In this document: positions 6,409 through 14,777 of the stretch, piece by piece
Position numbering within the stretch: the first letter of the stretch is position 1
Layout: each line of letters opens with the position of its first letter
NCBI GenBank assembly: GCA_964536085.1
Contig: CAZHWR010000019.1
Span: 1-33,015, forward strand
Length of the DNA: 33,015 bases
Direction of reading: 5' to 3'
From: CAZHWR01 sp964536085
GTDB taxonomy: Bacteria > Bacillota > Clostridia > Oscillospirales > Ruminococcaceae
The notes under the pieces: model-generated
What the model saw: only the letters and a program-made list of their open reading frames with translations
Told to the model about the DNA's origin: nothing
Databases searched by the model: none
Made by a program: the position numbers and the translations under genes

Positions 6409-8823
6409 TTGAAGATAGATTCATTGCCGCAAAGCCTGCGGGATAAGCTTCCCAAAGGAATAACCGCGGCGGCAAAAAGCGATCTTGCGTCTAACAGAAA
6501 ATTTTCCGATGGCTATGTGACCGCGGCGGGCAATAAAATAACCGTTTCGGCTGCAAAACACCCGCGTTCGGTAATGCTGTTCAGGGGCATACTGTCCCAG
6601 ACGGAAGAAAACGAATGGGAACAGAAAACAGTCGAGGCAAAGCGTTTGGATATAGTCCAGACGGTGTCCGGAGGAATACTGTACGCCGAGACTGCATCGG
6701 ACGACGAAGTCCTTTGCTATTTTACAAACCGTTGTTACTCGGATATGCAGTCGTTCGCGGACGGATTTAACCGCGAGCATGCGCCCGATCGGGATGACGG
6801 AGGGGTAAGCCCCAAACGCGAAGGCGCGCCGTCAGGCGCGTTCGGCGGCAGTCCGGGAGGTCCTCCCGGCGGAGGGCCTCGTGGCCCCGGAGGGCCCGGA
6901 GGCCCGCCCCATGGCGGCGGACCGGGCGGAGGTATGCCGTCGGCTCCCGAAAACGAGGAGGAAGCGTTTTGCCCGAAGTGCGGCACGCTTTACCCGGATC
7001 CCGCAAGAAAAGTCTGTCCCAAGTGTATGGATAAGCGGTCGATATTTTTTAAAACGCTCGGGTATTTTAAGCCGTATAAGTGGAAAATCGCCGTAATGCT
7101 TGTTTCCTATCTTTTGACGGCGGCGTTAAACCTTGTTTGGCCATATTTAAACGGTACGATTCTTTACGACCGTGTTTTGGCGAAGGACGAAGGCTTTTTG
7201 AGAATATTCGGCTTCCCCGCGGGGCAGTTTGCCGCGGCGCTCGGACTTGTTGTAATAACAATGGTCATCACAAAGCTGACCTTGCAGGTGCTCAGTATTT
7301 TGCAGGGCGTAATGTCGGCCAAAATAGTTCCTGATGTCGTAAAATCCATAAAATCCGATGTGTTTAAATCCATGGGACGGCTGTCGATAGGCTTTTACAA
7401 TTCCAGTCAGACCGGCTCTTTGATGACAAGGATAGTCAGCGACGCGGACAGGGTCACGAGCTTTTTTCTCGATGGACTTCCGAATATTATAATCAACGCG
7501 GGAACGGTCATCGCCACTGCGGTCATGCTGATAAGCCTCAACGCGCCGCTTGGCGTTTTGGTTATCGTGTTTATTCCGCCGCTGTTTCTGTTCAGCGTTA
7601 AAATGCTTCCTGCGCTGTGGTCGCTTTTCGGACGCAGACACCGTTCCGAGCGCAGCTTGAACAGCCAGATTCACGACAATATCATGGGCGCGAGGGTGGT
7701 CAAATCGTTTGGCAAGCAGAAAAATGAAACCGAACGGTTTGACAAGTACAACCGCCGCGTTCAAAACGCGGATATGGCGATTGTCAGGTTTGACAACCGT
7801 TTCAATGTTGTATACGGCGGAATGCGAAACCTTTTGTATCTTATGAGCTTTGCCGTCGGCGCGTATATGATAGTGTCGGGGAGAAGCATGACGTTCGGAA
7901 CGCTGATAACGTTTACCAGCTATGTGAATCAATTAAGCGGTCCTATGGACTTTTTTGCAAGGGTGTTCCGCCTTTGGGCAGACTCCATGAACGCCGCGCA
8001 GAGACTGTTTGAGATAATCGATGCGGTGCCCGACATCACCGAAAAGGAAAACCCCGTGGTGCTCGACAAGCTAAACGGAGATATCGAGCTTAGAAACGTC
8101 ACGTTCGGCTATGAGCCGCACCGCCCGGTTTTGAAGAATATCAGCCTGAAAATCGAGGGCGGAAAGATGCTCGGAATCGTCGGACGGTCAGGCGCCGGAA
8201 AATCCACGCTTGTCAACCTGATTCTGCGGCTGTACGACCCCGATGAAGGGGAAATTCTGCTTGACGGTGTGAATGTGAAAGATCTGTCGTTTGAGCAGAT
8301 CCGCAAAAATGTGGCTATGGTTTCTCAGGAGACCTATGTTTTTATAGGAACTGTCGCCGAGAATATCGCATATTCAAATCCGAACGCCACCCGCGAAGAG
8401 ATTATAAACGCGGCGATGCTCGCGTCCGCGCATGATTTTATCTGCAAAATGCCCGACGGCTACGACACTGTCATCGGCTCTTCGGGAAGAACGCTTTCGG
8501 GCGGCGAGCGGCAGAGGATATCAATTGCCAGGGCGGTGCTAGCAAATCCGAAGATACTTATTCTCGATGAAGCTACGGCTTCTGTAGACACCGAAACCGA
8601 AAAGGCGATTCAGAAATCAATAGATTATCTTATCAAAGGAAGAACGACCATATCCATCGCCCACAGACTTTCCACCCTGCGCGACGCTCAAAAGCTCGCC
8701 GTTATCGACGACGGCAGACTGACCGAGCAGGGAACGGCAAAGGAGCTGTGGGAGCAAAAGGGTACCTATTATAAACTGCGCGAGCTTCAGACGAAAGCGC
8801 TCGCAATGAAAGGACTGGAATAG
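6409..8823 (+). CDS. ABC exporter (fused membrane/ATPase) with N-terminal extension, Gly/Pro linker and zinc ribbon
   Basis: The 804-residue product has four parts. Residues 1-138 are a soluble region with no family I recognise. Residues 139-177 are almost pure Gly/Pro. Residues 188-206 are a zinc ribbon (CPKC...CPKC). From about 225 there is a type-I exporter membrane domain followed by an ATPase domain with Walker A GRSGAGKST (~592), signature LSGGERQ (~696), Walker B ILILDEA (~717) and H-loop AHRLS. All ATPase motifs are intact. I take TTG 6409 as the start because AGGTGG at 6396-6401 sits at the right distance. ATG 6391 is in frame but lacks a ribosome site. The gene is followed at once by a DUF1854 gene and a second exporter, so the three are likely one system. 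The substrate is unknown. Confidence 0.9.
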   Translation: MKIDSLPQSLRDKLPKGITAAAKSDLASNRKFSDGYVTAAGNKITVSAAKHPRSVMLFRGILSQTEENEWEQKTVEAKRLDIVQTVSGGILYAETASDDEVLCYFTNRCYSDMQSFADGFNREHAPDRDDGGVSPKREGAPSGAFGGSPGGPPGGGPRGPGGPGGPPHGGGPGGGMPSAPENEEEAFCPKCGTLYPDPARKVCPKCMDKRSIFFKTLGYFKPYKWKIAVMLVSYLLTAALNLVWPYLNGTILYDRVLAKDEGFLRIFGFPAGQFAAALGLVVITMVITKLTLQVLSILQGVMSAKIVPDVVKSIKSDVFKSMGRLSIGFYNSSQTGSLMTRIVSDADRVTSFFLDGLPNIIINAGTVIATAVMLISLNAPLGVLVIVFIPPLFLFSVKMLPALWSLFGRRHRSERSLNSQIHDNIMGARVVKSFGKQKNETERFDKYNRRVQNADMAIVRFDNRFNVVYGGMRNLLYLMSFAVGAYMIVSGRSMTFGTLITFTSYVNQLSGPMDFFARVFRLWADSMNAAQRLFEIIDAVPDITEKENPVVLDKLNGDIELRNVTFGYEPHRPVLKNISLKIEGGKMLGIVGRSGAGKSTLVNLILRLYDPDEGEILLDGVNVKDLSFEQIRKNVAMVSQETYVFIGTVAENIAYSNPNATREEIINAAMLASAHDFICKMPDGYDTVIGSSGRTLSGGERQRISIARAVLANPKILILDEATASVDTETEKAIQKSIDYLIKGRTTISIAHRLSTLRDAQKLAVIDDGRLTEQGTAKELWEQKGTYYKLRELQTKALAMKGLE

Positions 8824-8824
8824 C

Positions 8825-9376
8825 TTGAATCAAAACGATGAACAATTCAGCCTTGAAATGATGGAAAAGGAAACCGAGGAAATGCTCAGGCTCCGGTATC
8901 TGACTGAGGATAACGCAAGCTTCGAAAAAACTCCCGGCGGGTTTGTGTCGCTTAAAATCGGCGATGAAGAATACGACCGCGTTGAGATTTATCAGGCGTT
9001 TCCGTTCACCGATCCCGATTTGTACATATCCGTGCGTACGGCGGATGAAAAGGCAAAGGAGATCGGCATGATAGCCGATTTGAAAAAGCTGTCTCCAAAA
9101 ACGCAGAAAATATTGAAAGAACAGATAGGCTACCGCTATTTTACCCCTGAGATAAAAAAGGTGTATTCGGTAAAAAGCGAATACGGATTTGCGTATTTTG
9201 ACGTTCTGACTGATTCGGGTCGGTGCAGATTTGTTATCCGAATGAACGGAGGCGCGGTCATATCGCTCACTGAAACGAGGATATTGATACTTGATTTAGA
9301 CGGCAACCGCTTTGAAATCCCCGATGTTTCGCGCCTTAGCGCAAGAGAACGCAAACAGCTTGATTTATTCATATAG
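8825..9376 (+). CDS. DUF1854 family protein, partner of the flanking ABC exporters
   Basis: The 183-residue soluble protein has no signal peptide or membrane segment. The N-terminal half includes an acidic helix (MMEKETEEMLRLRYL). The C-terminal half carries the pattern by which I recognise DUF1854: YRYFTPEIKKVYSV, then a beta-rich stretch, then ILDLDGNRFEIPDVSRLSARER near the end. In proteobacteria DUF1854 proteins accompany ABC transporters next to cyanophycin genes. No cyanophycin synthetase or cyanophycinase is present here. The start is TTG 8825, one base after the stop of the upstream exporter, with GAAAGGA about 10 nt before. Function is unproven. A regulatory or docking subunit for the exporters is inference from gene order. 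Confidence 0.82.
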   Translation: MNQNDEQFSLEMMEKETEEMLRLRYLTEDNASFEKTPGGFVSLKIGDEEYDRVEIYQAFPFTDPDLYISVRTADEKAKEIGMIADLKKLSPKTQKILKEQIGYRYFTPEIKKVYSVKSEYGFAYFDVLTDSGRCRFVIRMNGGAVISLTETRILILDLDGNRFEIPDVSRLSARERKQLDLFI

Positions 9377-9407
9377 AAGCAGGACGCCATAGGCAAGAGG
9401 ACATAAT

Positions 9408-11594
9408 ATGAACATTAACTACACCCCTCCCGAATGTATAAAAAATACGGGAGAAGAGGTAATATACTGCGTACCGTACGACAGGGATGTTTCGGGCGGC
9501 TTTGTGCGCGACGGATATGCCGTCGTCACACGGCGGGCTTTATACATTACCCGCGCGGATGAGACAGTAAAAAAGTATCCGCTTGACGAGTGCGAAGAAA
9601 TAAGCTGTAATTCCATGATAGGCGGCGGCGAGCTTGTTGTAAAACCCAAGGCGAGCGGCCAAACCGAGCGTGCGGCGCTGTTCTCATCAAGGCATATTTC
9701 GCGGTTTGCGTCGGTCGCAGCGGGAGCGCAGCTTTTAATCGAGGGCAGCGACAGGCGGATTGAAAACCGTGAATATGAAACTATTTGCCCAAACTGCGGA
9801 CGCGGACTGCCGAAAACGAGGCACTGTCCGCACTGCAAAGGCGGCTCAAAGCGCGCGACAAGCCGCATAGCTGACATCTGCCGCGACAGCAAAAAGAGCT
9901 TTGTTATCATAGCGCTGCTTATGATTTTAAGCTCGGTGCTGAGCATTGCGGGACCGGCAGTTCAAAAACAGTTTATCGATTCAGCGCTTGTAGGTCAAGA
10001 CGGCACGATGGCGGATGTGGCTCAGTTTGTTTTGGTTATGCTTGTGATAACCGTGCTCACGATAATCGTAAACATACTCAAAAATCTTGCATGCGCAAGG
10101 CTTGGAACAAGCGTTGCTTTAAAGCTGCGCCAAAAGCTGTATTACAAGGTGCAGATACTCACCATGTCGTTCATTGATGACCGCCGCCCGGGAATGATTA
10201 TGAACAGAATCATGGGCGACCCGAATGTTGTCAAGGATTTCATGCAGGACACGTTCGGCAACATGTTCGCAATGATTATAACAATGGTCATGGCGCTCGT
10301 TTACATGATAACCATAAATCCGATTTTAACGCTTGAGTCGGTCGTATTTGTCCCCGTGGTCATCGTACTGTCGCTTTTGTGGCGCAAAAATGTCCACCGC
10401 AGATTTCATATGCAGTGGAAAAAGAACGACAAGGCAAATTCCGCGCTTCAGGACGTTATATCGGGTATGCGCGTTGTAAAGGCGTTCGGGAAGGAACAAC
10501 AGGAGTCGGAAAATATCGACAGCGTAAATATGGAATATGCGGCGCTTCAAAAGAAAAACGAGGTATTTTGGGCGACGTTTTATCCGTGGCTGATTTTTAT
10601 TATGGGCGCGGGAATATATCTGGTCACATTTTTCGGCGGCTTCGACGTTTTAAATTCACGCATGAGTATAGGAACGCTGACGCAGTTTATATCCTACGCG
10701 GGTATTTTATACGGACCTCTCGATTGGCTGACGCGCCTCCCGCAGATGATATCGCGCACCGCCACAAGCATCGAGCGCATATACGATATTCTTGACGAAG
10801 AGCCTGATATTACCGAGCCGCCAGACGCGGTTGAGCACAAGATAAAAGGCAATATCGAGCTTAAAAACGTTACGTTCGGATATCATTCGTACGAACCGGT
10901 TTTGAAAAACATCGATTTAAAGGTAAAGCGCGGCGAGATGATAGGGCTTGTTGGAGCGTCGGGAACGGGAAAATCCACGCTCATAAACCTGCTTATGCAT
11001 CTTTACGAGGTTGACGACGGCGAAATTTTAATCGACGGAGTGAATATAAACAACATAAAATCGGACTGCTATCACAGCCAGCTCGGAATAGTCTTGCAGG
11101 AGACATTTTTGTTTTCGGGCACGATTTTAAATAATCTGCGTTTTGCAAAGCCGGACGCGACGCTTGAAGAAATAATCACGGCGGCGAAGATGGCGAACGC
11201 GCATGATTTTATCTGCAAAACGCCCGACGGCTACAACACCTATGTGGGCGAACACGGTTACAATCTTTCGGGCGGTCAGCGCCAAAGGATAGCAATCGCA
11301 AGGGCGATCCTAAACGATCCGAGGCTGCTGATACTCGACGAGGCGACGTCAAATCTGGATACCGAAAGCGAATTTTTGATTCAAAAGGCGCTTTCAAGGC
11401 TAACCTCGGGCAGAACCACGTTTGCAATAGCCCACAGGCTTTCAACGCTTAAAGACGCGGATCGTTTGGTTGTTATCGACGGTCATTCGATTGCGGAAAT
11501 AGGCACTCATAAGGAGCTTTTGGATAAAAAGGGCATATATTATTCGCTTGTGACCGCACAGCTTGAAATGCAGACTCTTGAGGATATTGAATAA
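9408..11594 (+). CDS. ABC exporter (fused membrane/ATPase) with N-terminal PH-like domain and zinc ribbon
   Basis: The 728-residue product begins with about 120 soluble residues rich in beta strands, which look like a bacterial PH-type domain. A zinc ribbon follows (C127, C130, C140, C143; CPNCGRGLPKTRHCPHC). A type-I exporter membrane domain begins near residue 163. The ATPase domain has Walker A GASGTGKST (516-524), signature LSGGQRQ (~620), Walker B LLILDEA (640-646) and AHRLS. All motifs are canonical, so both ATP sites of a heterodimer with the upstream exporter could be active. AAGAGGA precedes the ATG at 9408. The shared plan (soluble domain, zinc ribbon, exporter core) in both ABC genes suggests duplication followed by divergence of the N-terminal part. 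A terminator follows at 11629. Confidence 0.92.
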   Translation: MNINYTPPECIKNTGEEVIYCVPYDRDVSGGFVRDGYAVVTRRALYITRADETVKKYPLDECEEISCNSMIGGGELVVKPKASGQTERAALFSSRHISRFASVAAGAQLLIEGSDRRIENREYETICPNCGRGLPKTRHCPHCKGGSKRATSRIADICRDSKKSFVIIALLMILSSVLSIAGPAVQKQFIDSALVGQDGTMADVAQFVLVMLVITVLTIIVNILKNLACARLGTSVALKLRQKLYYKVQILTMSFIDDRRPGMIMNRIMGDPNVVKDFMQDTFGNMFAMIITMVMALVYMITINPILTLESVVFVPVVIVLSLLWRKNVHRRFHMQWKKNDKANSALQDVISGMRVVKAFGKEQQESENIDSVNMEYAALQKKNEVFWATFYPWLIFIMGAGIYLVTFFGGFDVLNSRMSIGTLTQFISYAGILYGPLDWLTRLPQMISRTATSIERIYDILDEEPDITEPPDAVEHKIKGNIELKNVTFGYHSYEPVLKNIDLKVKRGEMIGLVGASGTGKSTLINLLMHLYEVDDGEILIDGVNINNIKSDCYHSQLGIVLQETFLFSGTILNNLRFAKPDATLEEIITAAKMANAHDFICKTPDGYNTYVGEHGYNLSGGQRQRIAIARAILNDPRLLILDEATSNLDTESEFLIQKALSRLTSGRTTFAIAHRLSTLKDADRLVVIDGHSIAEIGTHKELLDKKGIYYSLVTAQLEMQTLEDIE

Positions 11595-11628
11595 AATTAA
11601 AGCTGATTGCTTTTGCGTACAGCTTAAA

Positions 11629-11668
11629 AAGGCTGCGCCGTTGATTTTGCGGCGCAGCCTTATATTTT
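11629..11668 (+). terminator. Rho-independent terminator after the ABC/DUF1854 genes
   Basis: A perfect 12-bp GC-rich stem (11629-11640 with 11650-11661) has a 9-nt loop and is followed by ATATTTTT. It lies 34 nt after the stop of the second exporter. Confidence 0.88.
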
Positions 11669-11670
11669 TG

Positions 11671-11725
11671 CCTTTCGGCGGGAAGACTATTTTCAACTGG
11701 AAAAAACGGCTACCGCCGAAAGGAG
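11671..11725 (+). promoter_or_regulatory. Hairpin that sequesters the ribosome-binding site of the D-lactate dehydrogenase gene
   Basis: CCTTTCGGCGG (11671-11681) is perfectly complementary to CCGCCGAAAGG (11713-11723) across a 31-nt loop. The downstream arm includes most of the AAAGGAG ribosome site (11719-11725). That site lies 9 nt before the ATG at 11735. When folded, the arm would block initiation. This suggests translational control by temperature, a ligand or an antisense element, which is inference. The terminator at 11629-11668 sits directly before it. Confidence 0.6.
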
Positions 11726-11734
11726 TAGAACTAT

Positions 11735-12718
11735 ATGGTAAAAATTGCGTTTTTTGATTCCAAGCCGTACGATATCTCAAGCTTTGAAAATTCCCCTCAC
11801 GACGGAATAGAATTCAAGTTTATCGAGGATAAGCTCAACGGGCAGACGGCGATATTTGCAACAGGGTGCGACGGCGTTTGCGCGTTTGTTAACGACACCC
11901 TGTCCGCCGATGTGATGGATATGCTTTCAAAGCTCGGCGTGAAGCTCATCGCCATGAGATGCGCGGGCTACAACAACGTCGATTTCAAAAGCGCGTCGGA
12001 TAAGAGGATAACGATAGTGCGCGTTCCCGCGTATTCGCCGTATGCTGTCGCGGAATTTGCCATGGCGCTGCTGCTGACGCTTAACCGCAAGCTGCACAAG
12101 GCGTATAACCGCACAAGGGAGTATAATTTCAGTTTAAACGGTTTATGCGGCGCGGATCTGCACGGCAAAACGATGGGGGTTATCGGAACGGGAAAAATAG
12201 GAAGGGTTTTTATCGGTATCTGCCGCGGCTTTGGAATGAAAGTCATCGCGGACGATCCGTACCCTGCTGAAAATTCGGATATTGATTACCGTCCGATAGA
12301 CGAGCTTTTTGAAAAAAGCGATTTTATATCGCTTCACTGCCCGCTCACAAACGACACGCATCATGTTGTAAATAAAAAGCGGCTTGCGTCGATGAAGCCC
12401 ACCGCGATTTTGATAAACACCTCCCGCGGCGCGCTCGTTGATTCGGAGGCTTTGCTGGAAGCGCTGAGAAATAAAAAAATTCGCGCCGCCGCGCTCGATG
12501 TTTATGAGGAAGAAGCGGACTTTTTCTTTGAGGATAAGTCAAACGAGGTGCTTTCGGACGCAGTTTTACAGCTTTTGACTACAATGCCGAATGTTATAGT
12601 GACTTCTCATCAGGCGTTTTTAACCGAGGAAGCGTTGGGAAATATAGCCGACACGACAATTAAAAATATAAACGCGTTTTTTGCAGGCGGACCGCTGCAA
12701 AATGAAATAGGCTGTTAG
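11735..12718 (+). CDS. ldhA: D-lactate dehydrogenase (2-hydroxyacid dehydrogenase family)
   Basis: The 327-residue enzyme reduces pyruvate to D-lactate with NADH, regenerating NAD+ in fermentation. The NAD-binding motif GVIGTGKIG (148-156) is intact. The catalytic residues are R231 (NTSRGALVD), E260 (VYEEE) and H292 (TSHQAF), each four residues before its E. coli LdhA counterpart. The length also matches the fermentative LdhA branch (about 330). Other 2-hydroxyacid dehydrogenases are possible, but the EEEADFFFEDKS loop is typical of LdhA. The ATG at 11735 follows AAAGGAG, which can be hidden in a leader hairpin. The gene is single, set off by terminators on both sides. Confidence 0.92.
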   Translation: MVKIAFFDSKPYDISSFENSPHDGIEFKFIEDKLNGQTAIFATGCDGVCAFVNDTLSADVMDMLSKLGVKLIAMRCAGYNNVDFKSASDKRITIVRVPAYSPYAVAEFAMALLLTLNRKLHKAYNRTREYNFSLNGLCGADLHGKTMGVIGTGKIGRVFIGICRGFGMKVIADDPYPAENSDIDYRPIDELFEKSDFISLHCPLTNDTHHVVNKKRLASMKPTAILINTSRGALVDSEALLEALRNKKIRAAALDVYEEEADFFFEDKSNEVLSDAVLQLLTTMPNVIVTSHQAFLTEEALGNIADTTIKNINAFFAGGPLQNEIGC

Positions 12719-12736
12719 TTGTCGGCAGTAAAGTCT

Positions 12737-12776
12737 AAGGCGTGGAAACGATTATTTAAAATCGTTTCCACGCCTT
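12737..12776. terminator. Bidirectional terminator between convergent ldhA and nadE
   Basis: A 17-bp perfect stem (12737-12753 with 12760-12776) has a 6-nt loop and lies between the ldhA stop (12718) and the nadE stop (12793). The T-run is short on either strand, but stem length and position support termination of both genes. Confidence 0.82.
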
Positions 12777-12792
12777 TGCGTTTAATCTATGA

Positions 12793-14703
12793 TTATTTAA
12801 TTTCTTCAAGCTCCTTCATCCAGATATTCACCGCCGCGTCGCTCGGCATTCTGAAATCGCTTCTCGGCGAGAACGATACCGAGCCGACCTTTACGCCGTC
12901 CGGCAGGCAGGAACGTTTGAACTGCTGGGAGAAAAATCGCCTGTAAAACGTTTTCAGCCAGCGCAGAATTTCCTCCTCGGGATAAAGGTTGTAAAAGGCA
13001 AAGCACGCTATGCGGTAGATTTTTTTCGGCGGGAAGCCGTAGCGCACCATATAGTACATAAAAAAGTCGTGGAGCTCGTAAGGACCGACTATATCCTCGG
13101 TTTTTTGAGATATTTCTCCGTTTTGTTCGGCGGGAAGAAGCTCAGGGCTTACGGGAGTGTCGAGAATATCGTATAAAACATCCCGCGCGCCGCTACTTGC
13201 GCATTCGTCCGCATAATACTTGCACAGATACCGTACGAGCGTTTTCGGAATTGAACTGTTTACCGCGTACATCGACATATGGTCTCCGTTATATGTCGCC
13301 CAGCCGAGCGCAAGCTCGGAAAGGTCGCCCGTTCCGACAACAAGTCCGTCGGTTTTGTTCGCGTAGTCCATGAGCACCTGCGTGCGCTCTCTTGCCTGGG
13401 AGTTTTCAAAGGTTACGTCGTGCTCACGAGGGCTTTGACCGATATCGGCAAAGTGCTGATTTACCGCCGCCGAAATCGGGATTTCAACAAACGACGTTCC
13501 GAGCTCGCGCGCCAAAAGCTCGGCGTTTGAGCGGGTGCGCACGGTGGTGCCGAAGCAGGGCATGGTGATGGCGGTGATATCTCTTGCAGGGCGGTTAAGG
13601 CTTTTCATCGCAAGCGCGCACACGAGCAAGGCGAGTGTTGAATCAAGCCCGCCGGACAGCCCTATCACAACGTTTTTTGCGTTTGTGTGGCTGATTCGTT
13701 TTCTGAGCCCCGCGGATTGAATCGCGAGAATCTCCTCGCACCGCTTTTCCCGGTCCTCCTCGTTCGGAGGGACAAACGGAAGCCGCAAAAACGGTCGTGT
13801 CAGACGAAGCTGTTCGCACGGCATTTCAAAATAAACCGTTTGACATTCGCCCGAAACGGTTTTAAAGGTGTTCATTCTGCGGCGTTCGGCGGTCAAAAGT
13901 TCAACGTCGATTTCGGTCATCGCAGTGCCGGAACAAAACGGCAGAGCCTCTGACAAAACGGAGCCGTTTTCGGCGATTATGTTGTGACCTGAAAAGGCAA
14001 GGTCGGTCGTAGATTCGCCCTGGGACGCGTCCGCGTACAAATACGCGCAGTTGAGCTTTGCCGACTGCATTTTAACAAGGCTTCTGCGGTAGTCGGACTT
14101 TCCGATAGTCTCGCTGCTCGCAGACAGGTTGCCGATTATGGTCGCGCCCGATTTTGCAAGCGTCACAGACGGCGGATCGGGCACCCATAAGTCCTCGCAG
14201 ATTTCAAAGCCGACGGTCATTTCGGGCATGCAGGAGTTTTGGAACAAAAGCCTGTTAGAAAACGGATAAGTCCTTTGCCCGATTATAATTTCGGCCGGCT
14301 CGCCCGCGGGAGTGAAGTGGCGTTTTTCGTAAAATTCCGAATAGTCGGGGATGTTGCTTTTTGGGATAACGCCGAGTATTTCGCCGTTAAAAATAACCAC
14401 GGCGCAGTTGTATAGTTTACCTGAGTGGCGAAGCGGTACTCCGACTGCGACCAGCATTTTTATCCTTTTTGTCGCCGAGGCGATGTCGCACACGGCGCGC
14501 TCGGCGCTGTCCAGCAAGGCTTTTTGCAAAAACAGGTCGGCGCAGGTGTATCCGGTGACGCAAAGCTCGGGGAAAACAAGCACCCTTACGCCCTTTTCCG
14601 CCGCTGAATGTATAGCGTCGATTATCGCGTTTGTGTTAAATTCCGTGTCGGCAACGCGTATTTCGCACGCCGCCGCCTCCGCTCTTATATATCCGTTAAT
14701 CAT
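12793..14703 (-). CDS. nadE: Glutamine-dependent NAD+ synthetase
   Basis: The 636-residue enzyme makes NAD+ from nicotinate adenine dinucleotide, ATP and glutamine-derived ammonia. The N-terminal nitrilase-type glutaminase domain has the triad E46 (FPELCVTGY), K115 (IPKSN) and C169 (GFEICEDLW). The C-terminal synthetase domain has the PP-loop SGGLDST from residue 350 and GTGDLSELALGW further on. ATG 14703 is chosen because AAGGAAGGAT lies 9 nt upstream. In-frame starts further up lack a ribosome site. The gene follows recG on the same strand with a 74-nt gap and ends at the shared terminator. The domain fusion means it can use glutamine rather than free ammonia. Confidence 0.96.
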   Translation of the reverse strand: MINGYIRAEAAACEIRVADTEFNTNAIIDAIHSAAEKGVRVLVFPELCVTGYTCADLFLQKALLDSAERAVCDIASATKRIKMLVAVGVPLRHSGKLYNCAVVIFNGEILGVIPKSNIPDYSEFYEKRHFTPAGEPAEIIIGQRTYPFSNRLLFQNSCMPEMTVGFEICEDLWVPDPPSVTLAKSGATIIGNLSASSETIGKSDYRRSLVKMQSAKLNCAYLYADASQGESTTDLAFSGHNIIAENGSVLSEALPFCSGTAMTEIDVELLTAERRRMNTFKTVSGECQTVYFEMPCEQLRLTRPFLRLPFVPPNEEDREKRCEEILAIQSAGLRKRISHTNAKNVVIGLSGGLDSTLALLVCALAMKSLNRPARDITAITMPCFGTTVRTRSNAELLARELGTSFVEIPISAAVNQHFADIGQSPREHDVTFENSQARERTQVLMDYANKTDGLVVGTGDLSELALGWATYNGDHMSMYAVNSSIPKTLVRYLCKYYADECASSGARDVLYDILDTPVSPELLPAEQNGEISQKTEDIVGPYELHDFFMYYMVRYGFPPKKIYRIACFAFYNLYPEEEILRWLKTFYRRFFSQQFKRSCLPDGVKVGSVSFSPRSDFRMPSDAAVNIWMKELEEIK

Positions 14704-14777
14704 TATGGAATATCCTTCCTTTTGGAAAATATGATTATTTACCATTTTACAGCCGCTTTGTACGGTTGTCAATTGCG

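Noticed and set aside
7147..7932. 261-codon open frame on the minus strand inside the first ABC transporter gene
   Set aside because: It is fully antisense to conserved exporter sequence and has no family resemblance. Codon bias in this genome leaves the opposite strand open in many places.
11595..11734. Rex (NADH-responsive) operator or known riboswitch before ldhA
   Set aside because: No TTGTGA...TCACAA-type palindrome and no recognisable riboswitch core are visible. Only the terminator and the ribosome-site hairpin are supported.
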